NCBI GenBank assembly: GCA_964399625.1 | Contig: CAYNSB010000051.1 | Span: forward strand, 1 to 22,684 | Length of the DNA: 22,684 bases | Origin: CAYNSB01 sp964399625 | GTDB taxonomy: Bacteria; Planctomycetota; Phycisphaerae; Phycisphaerales; UBA1924 | Reading direction: 5' to 3' | Shown here: positions 8,870-16,282 of the stretch, one piece after another | How the letters are laid out: every line of letters starts with the position of its first letter | Position numbering within the stretch: position 1 is the first letter of the stretch | Notes under the pieces: generated by a model | Database searches by the model: none | What the model was told of the DNA's origin: nothing | The model's input: only the letters and a program-made list of their open reading frames with translations | Made by a program: the position numbers and the translations under genes

Positions 8870-9337
8870 TCAGTCCCAGTCGCCGCCGCCTCGGGCGCGC
8901 TTGGTGCGGGCGCGGTTCTTCTTCTCGGAGATGCGGCGTTCCTGCGAGCCCTTGGTCGGTCGGGTCCTGCGCCGGCGCTTGGGCTCGACGAGCGCGAGGC
9001 GGATCAGCTCGCCCAGGCGCTCCAGGCACTCGCCCTTGTTCCGCTCCTGCGAGCGGAGGCGATCGCTCTCGAGGATCAGCTCGCCGTCGTCGGTGATGCG
9101 ATGGGGCGCGGCGTGGCGGAGTCGGGCCAGGGCCGCGGGCGGGATGGGCAGGTCCGACAGAAGGACGCGGAGTTCGGCCTTGGTGGCGCGCTTGTTGACG
9201 TTCTGCCCGCCCGGGCCGGAGCTCGAGCTGAACGCGAAGCGCAGCAGCGACGCGGGCAGGCTCACGCCCGGGGCGAGGCGCACAGCGTTGGCATCGCGCG
9301 GATCGTCGAGCGGGGCGTGGGTGGAGGCGGGGCTCAC
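8870..9337 (-). CDS. arfB: Alternative ribosome-rescue factor ArfB (YaeJ/ICT1-type peptidyl-tRNA hydrolase)
   Basis: A 155-residue release-factor-like protein. It contains the catalytic GGQ motif within FSSSSGPGGQNVNKRATKAE, which hydrolyses peptidyl-tRNA on stalled ribosomes. A long basic C-terminal tail (EPKRRRRTRPTKGSQERRIS, then KKNRARTKRAR) matches the tail that ArfB inserts into the empty mRNA channel. It lacks the codon-recognition domains of RF1 and RF2, so it is not a canonical release factor. The start is GTG 9337, giving the usual family length. It is divergent from the outer-membrane protein gene, the two starts being only about 60 bases apart, and lies upstream of tsaB on the same strand. 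Confidence 0.93.
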   Translation of the reverse strand: MSPASTHAPLDDPRDANAVRLAPGVSLPASLLRFAFSSSSGPGGQNVNKRATKAELRVLLSDLPIPPAALARLRHAAPHRITDDGELILESDRLRSQERNKGECLERLGELIRLALVEPKRRRRTRPTKGSQERRISEKKNRARTKRARGGGDWD

Positions 9338-9398
9338 GATGGATCATTCGCCGGGTGGGTACGCTTGGCCTCTCGCCCGTGCGCAAGGAAGCCTCCGC

Positions 9399-10247
9399 GT
9401 GAAGACCCAAGCCGCCGTCACCCTCCTGTCGTTCGCTCTGGCCCTGGGCGCGCGTGCGCAGGCGAGCGCGGACCCGATCTCGGCCCACGCGCCCAAGGAC
9501 CCGAGCGACTGGACGCTGCGCCTGGAGCCCTCGGTGTGGTATGTGTCGCCCGGCGGCAAGATCCGCATGCCCGGCTCGCCCGCGTCGTTCGGGCTGACGC
9601 GCCTGGAGAAGTTGAACCTGGACAGTCCGCGGGCGATGCCGTATCTCGATGTGCAGTGGCGGACGGAGGGGTGGACGATCGGTCTGAGCGGGTCGTACGC
9701 GGGCGAGCGGAACCGTGGCGTGATCGCCAGAGAGGGCGGGTTTCTCGGGCCGATCGCGTACGCGCCGGGCGATCGCATCACGAGCTCGCTGGGCGTGTTC
9801 AATCTTGAGTTGAGCGCGGCGCGCCAGATCGATTTGCCCGCGTCGCTCGCGGGGAATCCGTCGGGGAGCTTCGCCTCACGCCTGGAGCTGCTGGGCGGCG
9901 TCCGCCTGCAGCACTTCGACGCGGACTTCGTCGTGAACGGGAGCGACGTGTCGGCGAGCGAGTTCTTTGGGTTTCCCGTGGTGGGCGCGCACTTCTCGAT
10001 GGAGGTGATCCGCCGATTCACGATCGATGTGCGGGCGGATGTGGGCGGGCTGCCCACGGGCGGCGGGCGCTCGGCGTGGGGGGCGAACATCGTCGCGGGA
10101 TTCCAGTATCACCCGACGGAGAACGTGGGCGTGCAGATCGGGTACCGCCTGATGAGCCACCGCACGCGATCGGGGCGCAGCGACGAGCGGTTCGAGTACA
10201 ACGGGGCCCTGGCGGGCCTGTTCTTCGGTGCGGTGATCCGTTTTTGA
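9399..10247 (+). CDS. Predicted outer-membrane beta-barrel protein
   Basis: A 282-residue protein of unrecognised family. Residues 1-24 are a signal peptide (MKTQAAVTLLSFALALGARAQASA). The mature part alternates polar and hydrophobic residues in strand-length runs, such as DWTLRLEPSVWYVS, YLDVQWRTEGWTIGLSGSYA, SRLELLGGVRLQHFDADF and NVGVQIGYRLMSHRT. It ends GALAGLFFGAVIRF with a terminal Phe, the usual mark recognised by the barrel assembly machinery. GTG 9399 is chosen because AAGGA lies about nine bases upstream and the signal peptide begins there. An in-frame ATG at 9339 would add 20 residues before the signal peptide and sit inside the divergent arfB start region. The cargo or ligand is unknown. 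Confidence 0.8.
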   Translation: MKTQAAVTLLSFALALGARAQASADPISAHAPKDPSDWTLRLEPSVWYVSPGGKIRMPGSPASFGLTRLEKLNLDSPRAMPYLDVQWRTEGWTIGLSGSYAGERNRGVIAREGGFLGPIAYAPGDRITSSLGVFNLELSAARQIDLPASLAGNPSGSFASRLELLGGVRLQHFDADFVVNGSDVSASEFFGFPVVGAHFSMEVIRRFTIDVRADVGGLPTGGGRSAWGANIVAGFQYHPTENVGVQIGYRLMSHRTRSGRSDERFEYNGALAGLFFGAVIRF

Positions 10248-10325
10248 GCCCCGGCGGGCGATCTTCACGCCCCATTCGGCGTTTGTGCGCGTGCGAGGGG
10301 CCCTTGGCGCGTGCGGATATTCGCG

Positions 10326-10354
10326 TTGACCGCCAAGGCGGGGTGTGAGATACT
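10326..10354 (+). promoter_or_regulatory. Sigma70-like promoter of the HU/IHF gene
   Basis: The -35 box TTGACC (10326-10331, 5 of 6 to consensus) and -10 box GATACT (10349-10354, 4 of 6) are separated by exactly 17 bases. Transcription would start near 10361, giving a leader of about 114 bases before the HU/IHF start at 10475. It is the best promoter match seen in the window. Confidence 0.6.
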
Positions 10355-10423
10355 GGGCGTTTCGTGTCTCGTGCGGCGTTCGCCGCGGGCTGGTCGTTGG
10401 GCGAGCGTCGCGATCGTGGAGGA

Positions 10424-10439
10424 CGGACCACCTGGTCCG
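10424..10439 (+). repeat. 16-bp palindrome in the HU/IHF leader
   Basis: CGGACCA and TGGTCCG are perfect arms separated by two bases. It sits between the predicted transcription start and the ribosome binding site, 36 bases before the start codon. The two-base gap favours an operator over a hairpin, though a shorter stem with a wider loop is possible. Autoregulation would fit, but nothing here proves it. Confidence 0.4.
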
Positions 10440-10474
10440 CGGGACGGGGTACGGGGAGAGGGCCGGAGCGTCTC

Positions 10475-10822
10475 ATGGGGACCGTGACGAAGAAGGACCT
10501 GGTCGAGCGCATTGCGGAGGGGAATGGGCTCAAGCGGGAGCAGGTGCGCGAGGTGCTCCAGAAGTTTCTCGATCAGCTCATCAAGGAGCTGGCCGAGGGG
10601 AACCGCATCGAGTTCCGCGACTTTGGGGTCTTCGAGGTGCGGGTGCGCGCGGCGCGGACCGCGCAGAATCCCAAGACGCTCCAGCGCGTCGTCGTGCCCG
10701 CGCGCCGCACGGTCAAGTTCAAGGTCGGGCGCCTGATGAAGGACTGCCTCGACAAGCCCGACGAGAACGGCAGCGGCCCGCAGGTGCACGTGCGCCCGCG
10801 AACGCCCAAGCCCAAGGGCTGA
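10475..10822 (+). CDS. HU/IHF family nucleoid-associated DNA-binding protein
   Basis: A 115-residue protein of the HU/IHF family, which bends and compacts DNA as a dimer. Seen in order: the helical N-terminus (KKDLVERIAEGNGLKREQV, then VLQKFLDQLIKELAEG), the saddle strand NRIEFRDFGVFEVRVRAA, and the beta-arm tip AQNPKTLQR with the intercalating Pro. The family usually has RNP here; this one has QNP. It closes with VKFKVGRLMKDCLD. About 20 extra residues follow, Pro/Arg/Lys-rich (HVRPRTPKPKG), beyond the usual ~90-95. The start is ATG 10475 with CCGGAG seven bases upstream; the open frame continues upstream but would add an atypical Arg/Gly stretch. A promoter lies at 10326-10354. HU versus IHF subtype cannot be settled. 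Confidence 0.92.
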   Translation: MGTVTKKDLVERIAEGNGLKREQVREVLQKFLDQLIKELAEGNRIEFRDFGVFEVRVRAARTAQNPKTLQRVVVPARRTVKFKVGRLMKDCLDKPDENGSGPQVHVRPRTPKPKG

Positions 10823-10853
10823 ACCGACAGAGACGAATCGTCGGCGCGATCGC

Positions 10854-12074
10854 TCAGTCCGCGGCGGCGAGCGAGGGCGTCGCGGTGTGCGCGAGCATGC
10901 GCTCCAGCGCGAGCAGCGCGTCGCGCCGCACCTCCGGATGGACGCGGATCGCGTTCACGACCTTCGGCCCGCCGTCCTTGCTGAACGCGCCGGCGAGGTG
11001 GTCCAGCACCCAGAGCAGGTGCGCCTGATCGATGCGGTACATCGTCGTGCACAGGCACTGGCAGTCGCTGAGGATGCGGACGTGCACGCCGCGGAGCGCG
11101 CACTCGCGGGAGAGACGCGTCACCAGGTGCACCTCCGTGCCCACGGCCCAGCGCGAGCCCGGCGGCGCGTTGCGGAGCGTGGCGAGGATGAACTCCGTGG
11201 AGCCGGCCAGGTCCGCACGATCGACCACTTCCTTCATGCACTCGGGATGGACGAGGATGCGCGTGCGCTCGCCCTCGGGCAGCGTCTCGTTGGCGGCGCG
11301 GATCGCGTCGCAGTGCTCGGGGCGGAAGAGCTTGTGCACGGAGCAGTGGCCCGCCCAGAGAATGACGCGGGCGTCGGGGAGGCGGTCGGCGTCGATGCCG
11401 CCCAGCGCCTCGCCCGCGCGCGAGCGGCGCGGGTCGTACAGCAGCGCATGGTTCGCGACGTCGATGCCGAACTTGTGCGCCGTGTTGCGCCCCAGGTGCT
11501 GATCGGGCAGGAAGAGGATCTTGGTGTCGGGGCCGCCCTGGCCCATGGCCCAGGCGAAGACCTTGTCCGCGTTGCTGGACGTGCAGCACGCGCCGCCGTG
11601 CGCCCCGACGAACGCCTTGATCGCGGCGGTCGAGTTCACGTAGGTGATGGGAACGAGGCGTCCGTTCCACTTCCCGCCCGCCTGCTCATGGAGCGCGGCG
11701 TGGAGCGAGTCCCACGCCTCCACGGTGTCGTCGTAGGAGGCCATGTCCGCCATGGAGCACCCGGCCGAGAGATCGGGCAGGATCACGTCCACGTCGTCGG
11801 GCGTGAGCATGTCGGCGGTCTCGGCCATGAAGTGCACGCCGCAGAACACGACCCACTTCACGGGACGCTAGCGGGCGATGCGCGCCGCGGTCTGCGAGAG
11901 CTTGAGCGAGTCGCCCACCACGTCGGCGTGCTGGATGACCTCGTCGGTCTGGTAGTGATGGCCGAGGATGACGAGGCGCTCGCCCAGCTCCTTGCGGCGC
12001 GCGGCGATGTCGCGGGCCAGGCTCTCGGGCGGGGCCTTGGTGTACCGATCGGGGAGTGACGGCTGCCACAGCAT
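10854..12074 (-). pseudogene. nadA: Quinolinate synthase NadA, split by an in-frame amber codon
   Basis: NadA condenses iminoaspartate with dihydroxyacetone phosphate to quinolinate in de novo NAD synthesis, using a [4Fe-4S] cluster. The first 68 codons (from ATG 12074) carry VILGHHYQTDEVIQHADVVG and DSLKLSQTAARIAR. Codon 69 is TAG (11868-11870). The same frame then resumes without a shift: RPVKWVVFCGVHFMAETADM. The downstream 335 codons hold the cluster cysteines in SAGCSMADM, AGHCSVHKLF and SDCQCLCTTM, plus VHPECMKEV. Sequence on both sides of the stop is fully conserved, so the lesion is one base (for instance CAG or GAG to TAG). A GTG at 11861 might restart translation, but that product would lack substrate-binding residues. 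A sequencing error, a recent null mutation or readthrough are all possible. Confidence 0.85.
11868..11870 (-). other. In-frame TAG codon inside nadA
   Basis: This is the only interruption of the NadA frame. TAG also ends three other genes in this window (both dockerin-domain genes and the GT2 gene), so it is a normal stop here and not a reassigned codon. Confidence 0.9.
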
Positions 12075-12182
12075 TGCAGCGCATGGTACGAACGGCGGAC
12101 GCGGCGTGTGCGTGCCCCGGGGCGGGAAAGGCCCCCGCGGGCGGGCGCGAGACGCGGGCGTGGCGAGTCCCAACAATCGGGC

Positions 12183-12464
12183 ATGGAGACGCGGGGCGGC
12201 GAACTGACCAGCGTGCGACTGGTGTCGATGCGGGCCTCGCCGCGTTCGGCGCTGGGGCGTGCGTTGCTGTTCGCGGGCCTGGTGGTGCTGGGCGCGATGG
12301 CGCTGGTGGTCGCGATCCCGGTGGTGCTGCTGCTGGTGGTTCTGGGCGCGCTGGGTCTGCTCGGGCTGCGCCTGTGGATGCTGATCTTGGCGATCCTGGG
12401 TCGGAGCGACACGCAGGGGCGGCGGAACGTGCGGGTCGTGCGGCGCGAGCCGCCGGGCGTGTGA
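12183..12464 (+). CDS. Small hydrophobic membrane protein, function unknown
   Basis: A 93-residue protein of unrecognised family. After a ~25-residue basic N-terminus (VRLVSMRASPRSALGRA), residues ~27-73 are almost uninterrupted hydrophobic sequence (LLFAGLVVLGAMALVVAIPV, then Leu/Val-rich to WMLILAILG), enough for two membrane spans. A basic tail RRNVRVVRREPPG follows. The start is ATG 12183; there is no strong ribosome binding site. It ends three bases before the zinc-ribbon membrane protein gene on the same strand, so the two are probably co-transcribed. It is divergent from nadA. Its low sequence complexity leaves some doubt, but the tight coupling to the next gene and clean topology favour a real gene. 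Confidence 0.65.
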   Translation: METRGGELTSVRLVSMRASPRSALGRALLFAGLVVLGAMALVVAIPVVLLLVVLGALGLLGLRLWMLILAILGRSDTQGRRNVRVVRREPPGV

Positions 12465-12467
12465 ACC

Positions 12468-12905
12468 ATGCGCGAGCCGGGCATTCCACGGTGTGAGCAG
12501 TGCGGGTACGACCTGTCGGGGCTGAGGCCTGAGGAGGAGCCGAAATGCAGCGAGTGCGGGCAAATCCAGACGATCTTTCTCGACCAGCGCACGATCTCCG
12601 GCGTGTCGCTCGCGATGCGGATGACGGTCCCCTTCTTCGCGAGCGTGGTTGCGGGTGCGTCGCTCATGATCGTGCTCAGCGTCTTGGGGCGAGGAGTCGG
12701 CGGCCTTGGCGCGTGCCTGATCGTCCCATTGCTTGCGGTCGTGTTCCTGCTGGGCCCGGCCCTCGCGATCGATATTGACGCGGCGCGCCGGCGACCCGAT
12801 GGAATCGTCCGCAGCCCATCGGAGCGACGCATGTGCGTGCTGGGCGCGTGGGGAGTTCAAGCCGGTTCTTTCGTCGCGTTCGCAGTCCTGACCCGGCTGC
12901 TCTGA
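12468..12905 (+). CDS. Zinc-ribbon membrane protein, function unknown
   Basis: A 145-residue protein. The N-terminus is a zinc ribbon: C9EQC12 GYDLSGL ... C27SEC30G, a CxxCGYDLxGL arrangement that I know as common in planctomycete membrane proteins. About three hydrophobic segments follow, near residues 50-68 (VPFFASVVAGASLMIVLSVL), 78-100 (GACLIVPLLAVVFLLGPALA) and 125-144. A basic loop DAARRRPDG lies between the last two. The ATG at 12468 follows the preceding stop by three bases, indicating translational coupling. The gene ends six bases from the convergent aminotransferase-like gene, with no room for a terminator. Its role is unknown; the zinc ribbon suggests metal-stabilised protein or nucleic-acid contacts. 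Confidence 0.8.
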   Translation: MREPGIPRCEQCGYDLSGLRPEEEPKCSECGQIQTIFLDQRTISGVSLAMRMTVPFFASVVAGASLMIVLSVLGRGVGGLGACLIVPLLAVVFLLGPALAIDIDAARRRPDGIVRSPSERRMCVLGAWGVQAGSFVAFAVLTRLL

Positions 12906-12911
12906 GGGCGA

Positions 12912-13913
12912 CTACGCATCCCCCACCGCCACGCGCCACGCGGCGATGAGTTCCTTGCCCACTTCGCCCACCACGCCGTCGCCGATCGCCTCACGCTCCA
13001 CCTTCACCACCGGCATGACGCCCCAGCTTGAGTTGGTCAGCAGCAGCTCGTCGGCGGCGAGCACCTCGTCGATCGTGATCATCTTCTGGCGCGCGGGAGT
13101 GCCCGTGCGCTGGGCCCAGTCCAGCACCCATCGGCGCGTTACGCCGGGCAGCACGGGGCTGGGCAGCGCGACGCCCTTGCCCGGGGCATCCCCGCCTTCT
13201 TCACCGCGGGCGATGGGCGTGACGAGCGTGCCGTCCTTGACGAGGATCGCGTTGCTCACGCAACCGCCCGCGAGATGGTTACTGACCTGAAAGACCAGCG
13301 CCTCGCCCGCGCGGGCGGACGCGGCCCGCTGCAATTCGCGCAGGCGCTGCCAGTAGTTGACAGTCTTGTGCCCGCTCGTGGGGTCGAGCGGGTTCACGCG
13401 AAGGTCCGCGAGCACGACGCCGGCGCCGCGCTCGAAGAGCTCCGGCGGGTAGTACGTCGCCTCCTGCGCGACGATCATGAGCGTGGGCTGCACGGCGGGC
13501 GGCTCGTCCTTGCCCTCCGCCCCTGATCCGGCGCGTGCGCCCGCGCTCCGCTGCAGCAGGTTCAGGTCGCCGCCCGTGATGGTCAGGCGGACACGTGTCC
13601 GCGCGAGCCCGGACTTCTCGATGGTGCGGAGCACCGCCTCGGCGAGCGGGCCGGCGCGGAGACGATCGGACAAGCCCAGCTCTCGCGCGGACTCGATGAG
13701 GCGATCGAGGTGGCGCTCGAGGCCCATCGCGAAGGCGCCGATGCCGCTGATCGCCTCGCCCGCGCCCTCGCGCCGGCGGACCTCGTCGGCGTCGGCGATG
13801 CCGCCCAGCATGGTCTCGAAGAGGCCCACGCCGTGCTGGATTCCCGCGTCAAAGGCGGAGATCGTCGCGGCGTCGCCCTGTGCGAAGGAGCCATTGAGAA
13901 AGACGGTGGGCAT
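12912..13913 (-). CDS. Fold-type IV PLP enzyme (class IV aminotransferase / aminodeoxychorismate lyase-like)
   Basis: A 333-residue cytoplasmic PLP-dependent protein of the IlvE/PabC/Dat family. Visible marks are the N-terminal VFLNGSFAQGDAATISAFDA and GIQHGVGLFETML, the substrate-side ARTRVRLTITGGD, and the PLP lysine (about residue 183) in SGHKTVNYWQRLRELQRA. Also present are VSNAILVKDGTLVTP, SPVLPGVTRRWVLD and LLTNSSWGVMPV. The Glu that normally contacts the pyridine nitrogen, five residues before the Asn of the (E)GxxxN motif, is Gly here (about G216, in AGGCVSN). Whether it is a branched-chain or D-amino acid aminotransferase or an aminodeoxychorismate lyase cannot be told. ATG 13913 is chosen for family fit; no strong ribosome binding site is seen. 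It is convergent with the zinc-ribbon gene and divergent from the S9 peptidase. Confidence 0.85.
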   Translation of the reverse strand: MPTVFLNGSFAQGDAATISAFDAGIQHGVGLFETMLGGIADADEVRRREGAGEAISGIGAFAMGLERHLDRLIESARELGLSDRLRAGPLAEAVLRTIEKSGLARTRVRLTITGGDLNLLQRSAGARAGSGAEGKDEPPAVQPTLMIVAQEATYYPPELFERGAGVVLADLRVNPLDPTSGHKTVNYWQRLRELQRAASARAGEALVFQVSNHLAGGCVSNAILVKDGTLVTPIARGEEGGDAPGKGVALPSPVLPGVTRRWVLDWAQRTGTPARQKMITIDEVLAADELLLTNSSWGVMPVVKVEREAIGDGVVGEVGKELIAAWRVAVGDA

Positions 13914-14061
13914 GGAGCCGAGGGTAGGTGTGAAAGCTCGTCGATCGCCCTCCCAAGCACCCTCCACCTACGATCGGGAGCGGGTCGCCGTGCGCCCCGC
14001 GGGCCGTGCAATGCCGCGGTTTCCGCCCGATTCCACGCACGGGGGGCTTCAGGAGGGTTCC

Positions 14062-16227
14062 ATGCCGTCACGCTCGTACGTTCGTTCCGCGCTCTCGCTC
14101 TTCCTCGCGGCGGGGCTGCTCACCGCGTGCAGCGAGAGCACCAAGCCCTCGACCTCGGGCGCGTCGGCCCCGAGCGCCCCACAGAGCGCCGCCCCGAGCG
14201 CGGCGCCCGCCCCGCTCGCGTCCGGGCTGCTCATCCCGCGCGACGTGCTCTTTGGCAACCCGGAGCGCACGCAGCTGCGCATCAGCCCGGACGGCAAGAC
14301 GCTCTCGTGGATCGCGCCGCGCGACGGCGTGCTCAATATCTACACGGCGCCGGCGAACGATCCCAAGAGCGCCAAGCCCCTCACGAGCGACAAGGTCCGC
14401 GGCATCCGCCAGTACCAGTGGGCGTACAACAACACCCACATCCTCTATCGCCAGGACCTGGGCGGCGACGAGAACTGGAAGATCTACTCCGTGGACGTCG
14501 CGTCGGGCGCCGCCAAGGACCTGACGCCCTTCGAGGACATCAAGGACAAGGACGGCAAGGCGATCATGCAGCCCAACGGCAAGCCGCTGCGCCCGGCCGC
14601 GGAGATCGAGAACACCAGCTCCGAGTTCCCCGACGAGGTGCTCATCGGGCTGAACAACCGCAACCCGCAATACCACGATCTGTACCGCTGCAACATCAAG
14701 ACGGGTGCGCTCAAGCTCGTGCAGCAGAACGACGGCTTCGCCGGGTTCGTCACCGACGAGCAGTTCAACGTCCGCTTCGCCGTCAAGCCCCTGGAGGATG
14801 GCGGCTCGGAGGTCCTCCGCGCCAACGGCAGCGGCGGCTTCGAGACGTTCCAGACCATCTCCCAGGCCGACTCGCTGACGACCAGCCCGCTCGGGTTCAC
14901 GCGGGACGGCTCGACGCTCTACATGGCCGACTCGCGCGGACGCAACACGGGCGCCCTGTTCGCGGTGAATCCCACGACGGGCGAGAAGAAGCTGCTCGCG
15001 GAGGACGCGCGGGCCGATGTGGGCGGCACGATCACCCACCCCGTGAGCGGCGTGGTGCAAGCGGCGTCGTTCAACTACGAGCGCGAGCACTGGACGGTGC
15101 TGGACCCGTCGATCCAGGCGGACCTGGACTACCTCAAGACGGTCGCCGACGGCGAGCTGCAGGTCACCTCGCGCACGCAGGACGACACGAAGTGGACCGT
15201 CGCGTACGCGCTCGACAACGGGCCGGTGCGCAACTATCTCTACGACCGCGCCGCCAAGAAGGCGACGTTCGTGTTCAGCAACCAGCCCAAGCTCGACGGG
15301 CTGCCGCTCGCCAAGATGAACCCCGTGGTCATCAAGAGCCGCGACGGGCTGGACCTGGTGAGCTACCTCACGCTGCCCGCGGGCACGGACAAGGACGCGA
15401 ACGCCCGTCCCGACGCGGGCGCGCTGCCCATGGTCCTCATGGTGCACGGCGGCCCCTGGGCGCGTGACACGTGGGGCTACAACCCGAGCTCGCAGTGGCT
15501 CGCCAACCGCGGGTACGCGGTGCTGGAGGTGAACTACCGCGGGTCCACGGGGTTCGGCAAGTCTTTCATCAGCGCCGGCGACAAGCAGTGGGCCGCGAAG
15601 ATGCACGACGACCTCATCGACGCGGTGAACTGGGCCGTGGACCAGAAGATCGCCAAGAAGGACAAGGTCGCGATTATGGGCGGCTCCTACGGCGGGTACG
15701 CGACGCTGGTGGGGCTGACGTTCACGCCCGACGTGTTCGCGTGCGGCGTGGACATCGTCGGCCCGTCGAACCTGGTGACGCTGCTCAACACGATCCCGCC
15801 GTACTGGGCCGCGGGCATCGCGCAGTTCACGAGCCGCATCGGCGACCATCGGACCGAGGAGGGCAGGAAGCTGCTGCTGTCCCGCTCGCCGCTGACGTTC
15901 GTGGACAAGATCAGCAAGCCGCTGCTCATCGGTCAGGGCGCGAACGACCCGCGCGTGAAGCAGGCCGAGGCGGACCAGATCGTCAGCGCGATGCAGGCGA
16001 AGAAGATCCCGGTGACGTACGTGCTGTTCCCGGATGAGGGGCACGGGTTCGCCCGCCCCGAGAACCGCAAGGCGTTCAACGCCGTCGCGGAGCAGTTCCT
16101 CGCGTCGAACCTGGGCGGTCGCGCCCAGCCGATCGAGGGCGACTTCGCCGGTTCGAGCATCCAGGTGCCCCAGGGCGCGGACCTCGTCGGCGGCGTGAAG
16201 CCGGCGCTGGACGCGCTGAAGAAGTAA
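14062..16227 (+). CDS. S9 family serine peptidase (prolyl oligopeptidase/DPP type), predicted lipoprotein
   Basis: A 721-residue exported peptidase. The N-terminus MPSRSYVRSALSLFLAAGLL ends in the lipobox LTAC, so the mature protein should be lipid-anchored at the Cys, followed by an Ala/Ser/Pro linker. Residues ~50-430 form the N-terminal beta-propeller with blades such as QLRISPDGKTLSWIAPRDG and RQDLGGDENWKIYSVDVASG. From ~440 comes the alpha/beta-hydrolase domain: VLMVHGGPWARDTWG, NYRGSTGFGK, nucleophile Ser542 in GGSYGGY, Asp629 in GANDPRVK and His661 in DEGHGF. The catalytic triad is complete. It would cleave peptides in the periplasm. The start is ATG 14062 with AGGAGGG five bases upstream. 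An intrinsic terminator follows at 16257-16282. Confidence 0.95.
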   Translation: MPSRSYVRSALSLFLAAGLLTACSESTKPSTSGASAPSAPQSAAPSAAPAPLASGLLIPRDVLFGNPERTQLRISPDGKTLSWIAPRDGVLNIYTAPANDPKSAKPLTSDKVRGIRQYQWAYNNTHILYRQDLGGDENWKIYSVDVASGAAKDLTPFEDIKDKDGKAIMQPNGKPLRPAAEIENTSSEFPDEVLIGLNNRNPQYHDLYRCNIKTGALKLVQQNDGFAGFVTDEQFNVRFAVKPLEDGGSEVLRANGSGGFETFQTISQADSLTTSPLGFTRDGSTLYMADSRGRNTGALFAVNPTTGEKKLLAEDARADVGGTITHPVSGVVQAASFNYEREHWTVLDPSIQADLDYLKTVADGELQVTSRTQDDTKWTVAYALDNGPVRNYLYDRAAKKATFVFSNQPKLDGLPLAKMNPVVIKSRDGLDLVSYLTLPAGTDKDANARPDAGALPMVLMVHGGPWARDTWGYNPSSQWLANRGYAVLEVNYRGSTGFGKSFISAGDKQWAAKMHDDLIDAVNWAVDQKIAKKDKVAIMGGSYGGYATLVGLTFTPDVFACGVDIVGPSNLVTLLNTIPPYWAAGIAQFTSRIGDHRTEEGRKLLLSRSPLTFVDKISKPLLIGQGANDPRVKQAEADQIVSAMQAKKIPVTYVLFPDEGHGFARPENRKAFNAVAEQFLASNLGGRAQPIEGDFAGSSIQVPQGADLVGGVKPALDALKK

Positions 16228-16256
16228 GCGAAGGCCGATCCTTCAGGACACCCGAA

Positions 16257-16282
16257 CCCTCCGCCCTCGCGGAGGGTTTTTT
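16257..16282 (+). terminator. Intrinsic terminator of the S9 peptidase gene
   Basis: The perfect 8-bp GC-rich stem CCCTCCGC / GCGGAGGG (16257-16264, 16269-16276) has loop CCTC and is followed by six T residues at 16277-16282. It begins 30 bases after the peptidase stop codon, and its T-run reaches the stop of the convergent PIN-TRAM gene. The opposite strand has only AA after the stem, so it terminates mainly rightward. Confidence 0.9.

Noticed and set aside
8172..9398. Plus-strand open frame continuous with the outer-membrane protein gene
   Set aside because: This upstream extension runs antisense to tsaB and arfB, is Arg/Ser-rich, and precedes a clean signal peptide with its own ribosome binding site at GTG 9399.
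10274..10285. ATTCGGCGTTTG matching the complement of part of dnaE insert 3
   Set aside because: A 12-base match between two places in a 22-kb GC-rich window is expected by chance, and no palindrome surrounds this copy.
10824..10844. Terminator between the HU/IHF gene and nadA
   Set aside because: Short complementary pieces (CCGAC/GTCGG, GACGA/TCGTC) exist but there is no T-run on either strand and the alternatives compete; support is too weak.
11868..11870. Pyrrolysine or recoded amber in nadA
   Set aside because: TAG is used as the ordinary terminator of three other genes here, NadA has no known pyrrolysine site, and no pyl genes are in the window.
14068..16044. 658-codon open frame on the minus strand
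   Set aside because: It lies opposite the S9 peptidase, whose catalytic triad, lipobox and ribosome binding site are clear; the antisense translation is Arg/Val/His-rich with no recognisable feature.
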